Source of the DNA: DATHVI01 sp035461385
GTDB lineage: Bacteria; Actinomycetota; Thermoleophilia; Solirubrobacterales; 70-9
Assembly: GCA_035461385.1 (NCBI GenBank)
Contig: DATHVI010000136.1
Coordinates: forward strand, 1-52,725
Direction: 5' to 3'
DNA: 52,725 nucleotides
The stretch's first letter is position 1, and each line of letters opens with the position of its first letter. The notes beneath the pieces were generated by a model. The model worked only from the letters and a program-made list of their open reading frames with translations, was not told where the DNA came from and searched no databases. Below are positions 16,792-32,465 of this stretch, piece after piece. The translations under genes were made by a program, and so were the position numbers.

Positions 16792-18158
16792 TTTAGTGCC
16801 TCGACGATGTCGACGGCGGTCAGGATCGAGATCGGCGCGCCGCGCTCGACGACGATCACCGCCGGGGCGTCCTCGCGCAGGATCCGGATCGCGTCGTCGG
16901 CGGGGTCGTCGACCGACACCTCGGGAAGCGGCGGCTCGAGGACCTCGGTCACGGGCTCCCCGAGGATCCCCGGATGGTCGGCCGAAGCCCACAGCAGCCC
17001 GCGCTCGCTGACCCTGCCGACGAATGCCCGGTCGTCCTCGACCGAGCGCACCGGAAGCTGCGAGATCCCGTGCTCGCGCATCAACTCGAGCGCCTGGGCG
17101 ACCTGATCGTGACTGGTGACCGAGAGGATCGGGGCGGCGCCGTCGCGCTCCCGGGCCAGCTCCCCGACCGTCTGCCGCTCGCCGCCGTCGAGGTACCCGT
17201 GCTCACGCATCCAGGCGTCGTTGAAGACCTTCGACACGTAGGGCCGACCCCCGTCGGGGATCAGGGTCACGACCATTGCCTCGGGGTCGTCGAGCTCGCG
17301 CGCGACCGCGAGCGCCGCGCACAGCGCGGTACCGGTTGATCCGCCCGCGAACAGCCCCTCGCGCGCGACCAGCTCGCGCGCGGCTCCGAACGAGTCGCGG
17401 TCGGAGACGGTGATGTAGCGGTCGATCACGTCGCGGTCGAGGCTCTCGGGCCAGAAGTCCTCGCCGATCCCCTCGACCCGGTAGGGATGGACGGGCCCCC
17501 CGGAGTAGATCGAGCCCTCCGGGTCGGCGCCGACGATCTCGACCGCCGGGTTGCGCTCCTTGAGGTAGCGACCGACCCCGCTGAGCGTCCCGCCGGTGCC
17601 GACGCCGGCGACGAAGTGAGTCACCCGGCCCCCCGTCTGGCGCCAGATCTCGGGGCCGGTCGACCGGTAATGGGCCTCGGGATTGGCGCGGTTGAAGTAC
17701 TGATTCGGCTGGAATGCGCCGTCGATCTCCTCGGTCAGCCGGTCGGCGACGCGGTAGTAGGACCGCGGCGAGTCGGGCTCGACCGCGGTCGGGCAGACGA
17801 CGACCTCGGCGCCGAACGCGCGCAGGGTGTCGATCTTCTCGCGGCTCATCTTGTCGGGCATCACCGCGATCACCTTGTAGCCGCGAAGCGCCGCGACCAT
17901 CGCCAAGCCGAGCCCGGTGTTGCCGGAGGTCGGCTCGACGATCGTCCCGCCGGGGCGCAGCAGCCCGGCGCGCTCGGCGGCGTCGATCATCGCCACCGCC
18001 GGGCGGTCCTTGACCGAGCCGCCGGGGTTGAGGAACTCGACCTTGGCGACGAGCGGCGTCCGCAGCCCGGGATCGAGCCGCGACAGCCGCACCAGCGGCG
18101 TCTCCCCGATCAGCTCGAGGACCGACTCGTGTATCTCGGGACGAGCCCCACCGGCCAC
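16785..18158 (-). CDS. Cystathionine beta-synthase with C-terminal CBS domains
   Basis: 457 residues. Residues about 8-320 are the fold-type II PLP synthase domain, with K50 in PGGSVKDRP, TSGNTG substrate loop and GTGGT phosphate-binding loop. Residues about 335-457 form a CBS-domain pair (LSVTSHDQVAQALELMREHGISQLPV; AVIVVERGAPISILTAVDIVEAL). The tandem CBS domains distinguish it from CysK/CysM. It would condense serine and homocysteine. GTG start at 18158 with TAAAGT 7 nt upstream, implying its own leaderless promoter separate from rpoC. Confidence 0.92.
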   Translation of the reverse strand: MAGGARPEIHESVLELIGETPLVRLSRLDPGLRTPLVAKVEFLNPGGSVKDRPAVAMIDAAERAGLLRPGGTIVEPTSGNTGLGLAMVAALRGYKVIAVMPDKMSREKIDTLRAFGAEVVVCPTAVEPDSPRSYYRVADRLTEEIDGAFQPNQYFNRANPEAHYRSTGPEIWRQTGGRVTHFVAGVGTGGTLSGVGRYLKERNPAVEIVGADPEGSIYSGGPVHPYRVEGIGEDFWPESLDRDVIDRYITVSDRDSFGAARELVAREGLFAGGSTGTALCAALAVARELDDPEAMVVTLIPDGGRPYVSKVFNDAWMREHGYLDGGERQTVGELARERDGAAPILSVTSHDQVAQALELMREHGISQLPVRSVEDDRAFVGRVSERGLLWASADHPGILGEPVTEVLEPPLPEVSVDDPADDAIRILREDAPAVIVVERGAPISILTAVDIVEALNR

Positions 18159-18165
18159 TCCCTCA

Positions 18166-18171
18166 ACTTTA
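18166..18171 (-). promoter_or_regulatory. -10 box for the CBS-metB operon
   Basis: TAAAGT, 7 nt before the CBS GTG; no clear -35. Fits the window-wide leaderless pattern. Confidence 0.5.
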
Positions 18172-18200
18172 GACCGACAAGCGGGCCGCGAACGGCTCCG

Positions 18201-18309
18201 AAAGCCAAGCAGCTCGGGGGACGCAGGCCAATCGGCGAAGCGAGCTTAGCTCGATCCTAAGTGAGCGAGACGATTGGCCGAAGACCCCGAGATGCGCCGG
18301 TTTGCAGGA
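18201..18309. repeat. Dispersed intergenic repeat, copy 2, with long inverted repeat
   Basis: Related to 2052-2155 and sharing the 15-mer GCGCCGGTTTGCAGG (18294-18308). It also contains a 9-bp inverted repeat GGCCAATCG/CGATTGGCC (18226-18234 and 18271-18279) enclosing CGAGC-TTA-GCTCG. It lies just downstream of rpoC and could act as a 3' structure. Confidence 0.5.
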
Positions 18310-18315
18310 GCCGCC

Positions 18316-22356
<4,041 letters not shown>

Positions 22357-22366
22357 GTGGCTGCTG

Positions 22367-25930
<3,564 letters not shown>

Positions 25931-26017
25931 CTGGGCGACTCCTCAGTGGTCGGGTGAGATACGGATGATGAATCCGCGCGGCAGATGCGGGCAGCGGGTT
26001 ACGGCGCGCGACGCTCA

Positions 26018-26047
26018 AAGATAACACAACGCCCCCGACAAAATCAA
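26018..26047 (-). promoter_or_regulatory. Promoter candidate for rpoBC
   Basis: On the minus strand TTGATT (26047-26042), 18-nt spacer, TATCTT (26023-26018), about 90 nt before the rpoB start. This is the best -35/-10 pair in the window and would give rpoBC a transcript independent of rplJL. Confidence 0.5.
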
Positions 26048-26080
26048 CCAATCCCTCCGCCGCCTCCTCGGAACAACTCC

Positions 26081-26164
26081 GCCGCCTCCTCCGCTCCCGC
26101 CCTGAATCCCTGGCCCGCGGCTGCGCCGCGGGCATTTTGATCTGCTCCCGCGTCCGGGGGCGGC
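26081..26164. repeat. Dispersed hairpin element, rplL-rpoB copy
   Basis: Begins GCCGCCTCCTCCGCTCC and ends CGCGTCCGGGGGCGGC, with complementary ends, and encloses a CCCGCGG/CCGCGGG stem (26114-26132). It is closely related to 44003-44109 and shares its core with the rplN upstream units. It fills much of the 308-nt gap 25931-26238, in which I see no gene. Confidence 0.65.
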
Positions 26165-26238
26165 GGGTGCGGGCTGAAGCGATTGGCACTCCAGCGGACT
26201 CGCTCGAGCGCGGCTCGTCGGGCGTGTTCAGACCGACG

Positions 26239-26628
26239 TTACTTGAGCTCGACCGAGCCGCCGGCCTCTTCGAGGTCGGCCTTGAGCTTGTCGGCCTCGT
26301 CGCGCTCGATGCCCTCCTTGACGGGGTTCGGAGCCCCGTCGACGAGCGCCTTCGCCTCCTTGAGGCCGAGGCCGGTCACCGCGCGGACGGCCTTGATCAC
26401 CTGGATCTTCTTGTCGCCCGCGGCGGTCAGCACGACGTCGACGGTCGTCGATTCCTCACCGGCGCCATCCTCGCCGGCGGCCGGCGCGGCGGCCGGCGCG
26501 GCCGCGGCGACGGCGGTCGCCGAGACGCCGAACTCCTCCTCGAGCGCCTTGATCCGCTCGGACAGCTCGAGCACCGAGATGCCCTTGAGCTCCTCGATCC
26601 ATTCCTCGGTCGTGATCTTGCTAGCCAC
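26239..26628 (-). CDS. rplL: 50S ribosomal protein L7/L12
   Basis: 129 residues from GTG at 26628: helical N-terminal dimerisation domain (ITTEEWIEELKGISVLELSERIKALEEEFG), Ala/Gly hinge at about 40-60, and the C-terminal domain VDVVLTAAGDKKIQVIKAVRAVTGLGLKEAKALVD. It forms the stalk that recruits translation GTPases. It overlaps the end of rplJ by 8 nt, ensuring coupled synthesis. Confidence 0.96.
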   Translation of the reverse strand: MASKITTEEWIEELKGISVLELSERIKALEEEFGVSATAVAAAAPAAAPAAGEDGAGEESTTVDVVLTAAGDKKIQVIKAVRAVTGLGLKEAKALVDGAPNPVKEGIERDEADKLKADLEEAGGSVELK

Positions 26629-27469
26629 TTTCTTCCTCGCTTTCGGGGTCTCCCGCAGCCTCGCCTGCCTCGGCCTCCTCGGGGGAGCCCGCGTCGTCGC
26701 TGCCTTCAGCTTCACCGGCCGGCGCCTCGGCGGCGCCGTCCGCTTCGTCTTCGTCGTTCGAAGTCTCGTCGCCCTCCGCGGGCTCTTCGGCGGCCGGGGC
26801 CTGCTCGGAAGCCTCACCCTGCGCCTGCTCGGACGCGGCATCCTCGCTCGCCGCCTCGTCGGCGGCCGCCTCGTCCGCCGGCGCCTGCGCCACGGGGGCC
26901 TCCGCCGCCGGGGCCTCCTCCGCGGAGGCCTCCTCGGCCGGGGCGTCGCCCCCGACCAGGCCCTGTTCCTGGATCTGCCCGAGAGCGACCGCGAGCCCGG
27001 AGAGCATCGAGCCGAGGCCGCGCGCAAGGCCGGTCAGCGGGCTCGCCGCGATCCCGACGAGCTGGCCGTGGAGCACGTCGCGGCCCGGGAGCCGGGCGAT
27101 CGCCGTGAACCCGTCGGTGTCGAGGGGCTGCCCGTCCATCAGGCCGCCCTTGAACGCGAGCACGTCGTTATCGCGCGCGAAGGTCGTGATCGCCTTCGCG
27201 GCGACGACCGCGTCGCCCTTGATCAGGGCCAGCGCGGTCGGCCCGGTGAGGAGCTCGTCGATCCCCTCGGTCCCGGCGTCGGCCGCCGCACGCTTCGCGA
27301 GCCGGTTCTTGACCACCTTGAAGACCGCGTCGGCCTCGGCGAGCTTGCGCCGCAGCTCCGCCGAGCCGGAGACGCTGATTCCGCGGTAGTCGATCGCGAA
27401 CACCGCGTCGGCCTCCTTCAGCCGGTCGCTGAGCTCGGCTACCGCTGCTGCCTTCTCGTCTCTGTTCAT
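26621..27469 (-). CDS. rplJ: 50S ribosomal protein L10 with long acidic tail
   Basis: 282 residues; typical L10 is about 170-180. The N-terminal rRNA-binding domain (EKAAAVAELSDRLKEADAVFAIDYRGISVSG...) and the L7/L12-binding helix region end near residue 170. About 110 Ala/Glu/Pro-rich residues follow, of unknown function. L10 anchors the stalk and represses its own operon by binding the mRNA leader in other bacteria; a leader with an attenuator-like hairpin precedes it here. Confidence 0.95.
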   Translation of the reverse strand: MNRDEKAAAVAELSDRLKEADAVFAIDYRGISVSGSAELRRKLAEADAVFKVVKNRLAKRAAADAGTEGIDELLTGPTALALIKGDAVVAAKAITTFARDNDVLAFKGGLMDGQPLDTDGFTAIARLPGRDVLHGQLVGIAASPLTGLARGLGSMLSGLAVALGQIQEQGLVGGDAPAEEASAEEAPAAEAPVAQAPADEAAADEAASEDAASEQAQGEASEQAPAAEEPAEGDETSNDEDEADGAAEAPAGEAEGSDDAGSPEEAEAGEAAGDPESEEESG

Positions 27470-27564
27470 CGTCGGTTCCGGTCGGGTGGAAGTCGCTGGT
27501 GACCGCCGGAAGAAGAAGAGCCTGCGCGCAGGCAGGCTCGAGAAGGCGTCGTCTCGACCCTCAC
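27466..27564 (-). CDS. rplJ leader ORF (32 aa, hypothetical)
   Basis: A GTG-initiated frame that crosses the leader hairpin and ends in a TGA overlapping the rplJ ATG (ATGA). It is Ser/Arg-rich with no motif. Translation through the hairpin could influence attenuation, but this may be a chance open frame. Confidence 0.25.
   Translation of the reverse strand: MRVETTPSRACLRAGSSSSGGHQRLPPDRNRR
27506..27539 (-). terminator. Attenuator-like hairpin in the rplJL leader
   Basis: An 8-bp stem GAGCCTGC/GCAGGCTC with a 6-nt loop (27518-27539), followed on the minus strand by TTCTTCTTCC, 37 nt before rplJ. It fits a partial terminator or part of the L10-L12 autoregulatory leader between rplA and rplJ. 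Confidence 0.6.
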
Positions 27565-27649
27565 CTGCGCCGGTCTTCCGGGCTCATCCCCCGAGGGCGA
27601 GCTCAGCCGGCGGTCTTCGGCGGGTTTGTCGGGGCGCGATGCTAGCAGG

Positions 27650-28408
27650 CTACGCCGGAGCCGGCTCGGGCTCGGGAGCGGCCTCAGCCTCGGCTGCCTC
27701 GGCGAGGATCTCCGACTCGCGGGTGCGCGAGGTGTCGACCGGGATCCCCGGACCCATCGTCGTCGCGAGGGTGATCGAGAGCATGTACCGGCCCTTCGCC
27801 GAGGCCGGCTTCGCGCGCATGATCTCGTCGACCACCGCCGCATAGTTGGCGAGCAGCGCCTGCGAGTCGAAGCTCGCCTTGCCGATCGCGAGGTGGACGA
27901 CCCCCTGACGGTCGGTGCGGTACTCGACCTTGCCGGCCTTCGCCTCTTCGACCGCCTTGCCGACGTCATCGGTGACCGTGCCCACCTTCGGGTTCGGCAT
28001 CTTGCCCTGCGGGCCGAGGATCCGGCCGAGCTTCGAGACCACCGGTCCCATCAGCGCCGGGGTCGCGATCGCGACGTCGAAATCGGTCCATCCGGCCTCG
28101 ACTCGGTCGGCGAGCTCCTGGGCCCCGACGAAGTCGGCGCCGGCCTCGTTCGCCGCCCGCGCCGCGTCGCCCTCGGCGAACACGACGACGCTGATGTCCT
28201 TGCCGAGTCCCTGCGGGAGGGCGAGCGTGCCGCGGAGCTGCTCCTCGGCGTGGCGGACGTTGACGCCGAGCCGGATGTGGACCTCGACCGTCTCGTCGAA
28301 CTTGGTGCTCGCGGTCTCCTTGACCAGCGCGATCGCCTCGGCGGGCGGATAGCGGCGGGTGCGATCGACCTTCTCGAGCGCGCCCCGGAACCTCTTTCCA
28401 TGCGCCAT
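27650..28408 (-). CDS. rplA: 50S ribosomal protein L1
   Basis: 252 residues, with the L1 signature VKLGRILGPQGKMPNPKVGTVT-like segment (residues about 125-145) and an Ala/Pro/Glu-rich tail. L1 forms the mobile stalk at the E-site and is a translational repressor of rplKA elsewhere. It lies 2 nt after rplK and 180 nt before rplJ. Confidence 0.96.
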   Translation of the reverse strand: MAHGKRFRGALEKVDRTRRYPPAEAIALVKETASTKFDETVEVHIRLGVNVRHAEEQLRGTLALPQGLGKDISVVVFAEGDAARAANEAGADFVGAQELADRVEAGWTDFDVAIATPALMGPVVSKLGRILGPQGKMPNPKVGTVTDDVGKAVEEAKAGKVEYRTDRQGVVHLAIGKASFDSQALLANYAAVVDEIMRAKPASAKGRYMLSITLATTMGPGIPVDTSRTRESEILAEAAEAEAAPEPEPAPA

Positions 28409-28410
28409 GC

Positions 28411-28845
28411 CTAGGCCTCCAGTCCGTCGACCTCGACGCCCATCGACCGGGCGGTCCCGGCGATGATCTTCGACGCCGCGTCGAGGTCGTTGGCGTTCAG
28501 ATCGGGCATCTTGCGCTCGGCGATCTGGCGCACCTGGTCGGCGGTGATCCGCGCGACCTTGTCGCGGTTCGGCTCGCCGGAGCCCTTCTCGATCCCCGCC
28601 GCCTCCTTGATCAGAACCGCCGCCGGCGGGGTCTTGGTGATGAAGTCGAACGAGCGGTCCTCGTAGACCGTGATCTCGACCGGGATGATCGTCCCCGCGT
28701 CCTGCTGGGTCTGGGCGTTGAACGCCTTGCAGAACTCCATGATGTTGACCCCGTGCTGACCGAGCGCGGGGCCGACCGGAGGCGCCGGGTTCGCGGCGCC
28801 CGCCGGGATCTGGAGCTTGATCATCGTCAGGACCTTCTTCGCCAT
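28411..28845 (-). CDS. rplK: 50S ribosomal protein L11
   Basis: 144 residues starting MAKKVLTMIKLQIPAGAANPAPPVGPALGQHGVN, the L11 signature, with the C-terminal rRNA-binding domain intact. It forms the GTPase-associated centre and is needed for stringent-response RelA activation. It is cut off from nusG by 3.6 kb of inserted genes; TATCCT 11 nt upstream suggests its own promoter. Confidence 0.97.
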   Translation of the reverse strand: MAKKVLTMIKLQIPAGAANPAPPVGPALGQHGVNIMEFCKAFNAQTQQDAGTIIPVEITVYEDRSFDFITKTPPAAVLIKEAAGIEKGSGEPNRDKVARITADQVRQIAERKMPDLNANDLDAASKIIAGTARSMGVEVDGLEA

Positions 28846-28856
28846 GGCGGTCGCCG

Positions 28857-28862
28857 AGGATA
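28857..28862 (-). promoter_or_regulatory. -10 box for rplKA
   Basis: TATCCT on the minus strand, 11 nt before the rplK ATG, in a 55-nt gap. It would compensate for the separation from the nusG transcript. Confidence 0.4.
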
Positions 28863-28900
28863 CAAGGATGCCCTGGGCGACCGGCGGCGAGCCGGCTGCG

Positions 28901-31807
28901 TCAGCGTTCGGCCGCGGTGAGCTCGGTGATCAGCTCCCTAGCGCACCTCAGGTCGCTGCCGTCTGCTTCAGCCGCGAACCCGGCGCTGGACTGTCGCAGG
29001 ACGTCGAGGGCCTGGGCGGACGAACCGAGATCGCGGAGCACGATCGCGAGCGTCACCGCCACGCGCAGGGCGAGCCCGCGGGCACCCCGAGCTTGCGCGA
29101 TCGCCAATCCACGCCGGAGGGACGCTTCGGCGTCCGCCACAGCCTCCTGCCCCCGCGCTTCGAGCACGGCGACCGCGCGTAACCGGTGCAGCTCGGGCTC
29201 GTAGAAGAACGGCCGATCCGCCGCCACCAGGCCGAGCGCATCCTCGGCGACGTCGATCGCCTCCTTTGGCCGTCGAGCCGCGATCAGCGCGTCCGCCATC
29301 AATCCGAGGTAGTACGGGCGGTCCATGCGCGCGCCCGTCGCCGCATGGCTTTCGAGCCCGGCCCGGATCAGCTCGAGCCCCTCCGCGGTCTCGCCGAGCG
29401 CGCTCAGGCTCCAGCCGAGCAGGATGCGGGCGACCGCCATCTGGTACGCGACACGACGGTCGCTGGCCACGGCGAGGGCGAGCTCGGCATGGCGCCGCGC
29501 CTGTTCCGGCTCCCGGCGCAGGTGGTGGAGTTGAGCGGCGAACAGTCTCGCCGACGCCTGCCCATGAACGTGGCCTTCGCGCGACGCCATCGCCAGGGCG
29601 CTCTCGATGCGCGCGAGCGCTTGATCGGAATCGCCGAGGCACCATTGCGCCAGCCCGGCCCAGTCGTGGCAGGCAACCGCCGGGTGCTCCCCCTCGAACG
29701 CGGCGTCCGGGTATCGCTGCTCGGGGCCGTAGTGCGCCAGCGCCGTCTCCGCGTGCCCGACCGCGGGGTCGAACGATCCCTGGTGAAACAGCGAGCACGC
29801 CATCAGCTCGTGCGTCTCGACGAACCGGGCCGGCTCGGGGTCCTGATTGATCTCGAGCGCCTCGGCCAGCAGCGCCGCGGAGGTGGTGTATTCGCCGCGG
29901 AACTCGTGCAACCCGCCGAGTCGGTAGAGGAGAATCGCCTCGAAGTCGCGGTCTCCCACGGCACGCGCCAGCTCGAGGGCTCGCCGGTAGGACGCCTCCG
30001 CATCGGCCGAGGAATAGCCCTCGAGCGCTACCAGGACCCCCGCCCGCCCGGCGCGAAGCGACAGCTCGCGCCGCTGCGGGTCCGCTGTCACCGAGCCGCG
30101 CTCGATCAACTCGAGCGCCCTGGCGAGGTGGGTGGCCGCCTCGTGAAGCGCCCCACGAGAGCCTGCCTGCTCGGCGGCGAGCTCGAGATGGCGCGCGGCG
30201 GCATTCGCATCGCCTCCCGAGAGGGCGTGCCCGGCAAGCTCCGCCGAGTGCTCGCCGGCGCGGGCCCCGTAGGCCGCTTCGAGGCGCGCCATCAGGTCGC
30301 GGTGGATCCGCGCGCGCAACCCCGCCGGGAGGGACTCATAGAGCACCTGCCGGTAGAGATCGTGGATGAAGGCGAAGGTCGCGCTGATCGTGCCGTCGGG
30401 CCACGCGACCGGCTCCCGCCACTCGACGATCCGACCGTGGCGCGCCAGCGCCGCCAGCCTGACCTCGGCGTCCTCGGCCGGCGTCGAAGCCGCCGGCGCG
30501 ACAATCCCAGCCGAGAAGGCGAGCCCGAGAGCGCTTGCCGCATCGAGCAGCGACCGCTCCTCGGGCTCCAGTCGCTCGACGTCCTGGACGATCAGCTCCC
30601 GCAGCGTGTCCGGGACCTCCGCGAGGCGCGGCGAATCGACCCTCAACCTCCAGCCGCCGTCCTCCTCGCGGAGCAGGCCGGACTCGATCCAGGAGCCGGC
30701 CAGGCAGTCGATGAACAGCGGATTGCCGTCGGTGCGAGCGTGCAAGGCTGCCGCGAGGCGATCGCGATCCGGCCCCGGCCAGCGCTGGTCGACGTACTCA
30801 CTGATCGCCTCCTCCCCGAGCAGCGAGAGCGGCAACTCGACGCAGCGCCCGCGGGGCCGCAGCTCCCGCAGCAACGCGTTGAGCGACGGGCCTTCGGTCG
30901 GCCGGGACGCCGCGAGGATGAGCAGGCGAGCCGGGTCATCCGCCCGGGCGAGGTGGGTGAGGAGTTGCAGGGTCGAGTCGTCGCTCCAGTGCAGATCGTC
31001 GAGCACGAGTACCACCGGCCGTTCGGCAGCCAGGCTCGCCAGCGCCTGCCCCATCTCCCGCAGCATCCGTTCGGGGCGCGCCCCCACGGCGCGCTGTCCG
31101 GCGTCGGCCAGCACCGTGTCGTCGGCGAGCGACGGAAGCTGCGCCAGCCAGGTCGGGCCCACTCGCGCGAGCGTTTCGACGACCTCCACCCTCCCGGGGC
31201 CGGACCCCAGCTCCGTGAGGGCCTCGAGAACCGGCATGTACGGCTCCGCCGCCCCGCGCTGGTCGGCGCAGCGGCCGCGTCCGACGAGGAGGTCCCCGGC
31301 ACCCCCGGCGTGCGCGAGAAAGCCTTCGATCAGAGTCGTCTTGCCGATCCCGGCTTCTCCCGTGACGATCACGAGCTGCCTGCTGCCACCCAGGGCTGCA
31401 TCGGCCAACTCGTCCAACCGAGCTCGCTCCGCTTGCCTGCCGGCCAGCAATGGCGCCCTCGATGAGCGTCTGCTCGGCGCGGCCGAGTCGGTAGCTGCGC
31501 GTTCCCGAACCTCGCCGACGAACCGATATCCGCGGCCGCGGATCGTTCGAATCAGCGACTGCGAGCGGCCGCTGTCGCCAACCGCCCGGCGGGCGTCCCG
31601 CAGGCGGCTGCTGAGTGCCGCATCCGAGACGTACGTGTGTCCCCAAACCTGGGCGAGCAGCTCGTCGCGAGTGACGACCCTGTCGCGGTGGGCGATCAGA
31701 TACGCGAGCACTTCGAACACCTGCGGCTCGACACCCTGGAGGGCGCCCTCGCACCGAAGCTCGAACAGATCCGTGTCGAGCTCGCAGTTGGCGAACGTGT
31801 AGATCAT
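28901..31807 (-). CDS. Winged-helix / AAA-ATPase / TPR transcriptional regulator
   Basis: 968 residues. Residues 1-100: OmpR/PhoB-type winged helix (VVTRDELLAQVWGHTYVSDAALSSRLRDARRAVGD, SLIRTIRGRGYRFVGEV). Residues about 120-400: STAND-like ATPase with Walker A GEAGIGKTT (about 150) and Walker B VVLVLDDLHW (about 264-273). Residues about 500-950: Ala/Leu/Glu-rich helical repeats of TPR type. This architecture belongs to large signal-sensing activators; the target and ligand are unknown. It is inserted between rplK and nusG and is divergent from the SemiSWEET-like gene, a likely target. Confidence 0.88.
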   Translation of the reverse strand: MIYTFANCELDTDLFELRCEGALQGVEPQVFEVLAYLIAHRDRVVTRDELLAQVWGHTYVSDAALSSRLRDARRAVGDSGRSQSLIRTIRGRGYRFVGEVRERAATDSAAPSRRSSRAPLLAGRQAERARLDELADAALGGSRQLVIVTGEAGIGKTTLIEGFLAHAGGAGDLLVGRGRCADQRGAAEPYMPVLEALTELGSGPGRVEVVETLARVGPTWLAQLPSLADDTVLADAGQRAVGARPERMLREMGQALASLAAERPVVLVLDDLHWSDDSTLQLLTHLARADDPARLLILAASRPTEGPSLNALLRELRPRGRCVELPLSLLGEEAISEYVDQRWPGPDRDRLAAALHARTDGNPLFIDCLAGSWIESGLLREEDGGWRLRVDSPRLAEVPDTLRELIVQDVERLEPEERSLLDAASALGLAFSAGIVAPAASTPAEDAEVRLAALARHGRIVEWREPVAWPDGTISATFAFIHDLYRQVLYESLPAGLRARIHRDLMARLEAAYGARAGEHSAELAGHALSGGDANAAARHLELAAEQAGSRGALHEAATHLARALELIERGSVTADPQRRELSLRAGRAGVLVALEGYSSADAEASYRRALELARAVGDRDFEAILLYRLGGLHEFRGEYTTSAALLAEALEINQDPEPARFVETHELMACSLFHQGSFDPAVGHAETALAHYGPEQRYPDAAFEGEHPAVACHDWAGLAQWCLGDSDQALARIESALAMASREGHVHGQASARLFAAQLHHLRREPEQARRHAELALAVASDRRVAYQMAVARILLGWSLSALGETAEGLELIRAGLESHAATGARMDRPYYLGLMADALIAARRPKEAIDVAEDALGLVAADRPFFYEPELHRLRAVAVLEARGQEAVADAEASLRRGLAIAQARGARGLALRVAVTLAIVLRDLGSSAQALDVLRQSSAGFAAEADGSDLRCARELITELTAAER

Positions 31808-31916
31808 CCGTGCTTAACAGCCGCCTCGCGCCTTCGATGCTCCCACATCGCGACCTCCACCGAATCTCCACCGAGCCTCCACATCGGCTGCAGATTCGAG
31901 ACCTACCGTGCCGGCA

Positions 31917-31955
31917 ATGGCAGCCGCCAGTGAAACGGAGGGCCTCGGCCGATGA
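31917..31955 (+). CDS. Leaderless mini-ORF before the SemiSWEET-like gene
   Basis: ATG at 31917 lies 7 nt after a TACCGT box (31904-31909). The 12-codon frame MAAASETEGLGR ends in a TGA overlapping the downstream ATG (ATGA). It may start translation on a leaderless mRNA and hand ribosomes to the main gene. Confidence 0.4.
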   Translation: MAAASETEGLGR

Positions 31956-32332
31956 CCGAGATGCTGGGCGCCGCGGCGACCGCCTACGGGCTGGGCGCCG
32001 CGCTGTCATCGCTCCTGCAGGCGAAGCGGATGCGCCACCGGCAGACTTCAGCCGACGTCTCGCTCGGGTTCCTCTCGAGCTACATCGGCGGCTACGCGGT
32101 CTGGCTCACCTACGGCGTCAGCATCGGAAGCCTCCCGCTGATAGTCGTCGATGCCGTCGGCTTGGGATGCGGCGGCGCCACCCTTCTCGTTGCGCTTCGG
32201 CTGCGGGCCGCGACGGGGACGGTGGCCGCGACCCGTAAGCCAACGCCGGTGGACGCGGGCGCCGCCGGATCTCGGGTGCCGAGCCTCTTTGCGACGAGCT
32301 TTGCCGCCCTCACCTGCTGGTTTCGGGGCTAA
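31952..32332 (+). CDS. SemiSWEET / PQ-loop family membrane protein
   Basis: 126 residues. Three hydrophobic helices at about 5-22, 38-56 and 62-83 with the connecting SADVSLGFLSSYIGGYAVWLTYG, which matches the three-helix half-transporter (SemiSWEET/MtN3) pattern; these dimerise to move sugars. The third helix is followed by 40 extra residues, and the last dozen codons lie inside a duplicated intergenic element (32312-32360), so the native C-terminus may have been altered. The canonical PQ pair appears only loosely (LQ). Substrate unknown. Confidence 0.7.
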   Translation: MTEMLGAAATAYGLGAALSSLLQAKRMRHRQTSADVSLGFLSSYIGGYAVWLTYGVSIGSLPLIVVDAVGLGCGGATLLVALRLRAATGTVAATRKPTPVDAGAAGSRVPSLFATSFAALTCWFRG

Positions 32333-32453
32333 AGCCCCTCACCGGACCAGAAGATCTGAGGCCCTCAGATCTCTGAATCTCTTGCGGCCGGCTGCGCCGG
32401 CCTTACCTGCTGGTTTCGGGGCTGAAGCCCCTCACCGGACCAGAAGATCTGAG
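32312..32453. repeat. Duplicated 49-bp element between SemiSWEET-like gene and nusG
   Basis: Two 49-base copies (32312-32360 and 32405-32453; one difference) with the hairpin GGGGCT-TC/GA-AGCCCC. Between them lies a GGCCGGC-TGC-GCCGGCC stem (32386-32402). Beyond the second copy, AGATCTGAG/CTCAGATCT pair around the nusG stop. The block may act as bidirectional terminator between the convergent genes, though no T-run follows. Confidence 0.8.
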
Positions 32454-32465
32454 AGCTGGACGCCC

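Noticed and set aside
29186..31465. A 759-codon plus-strand frame antisense to the large regulator
   Set aside because: Shadow frame, no recognisable protein features; the minus-strand regulator has clear domains.
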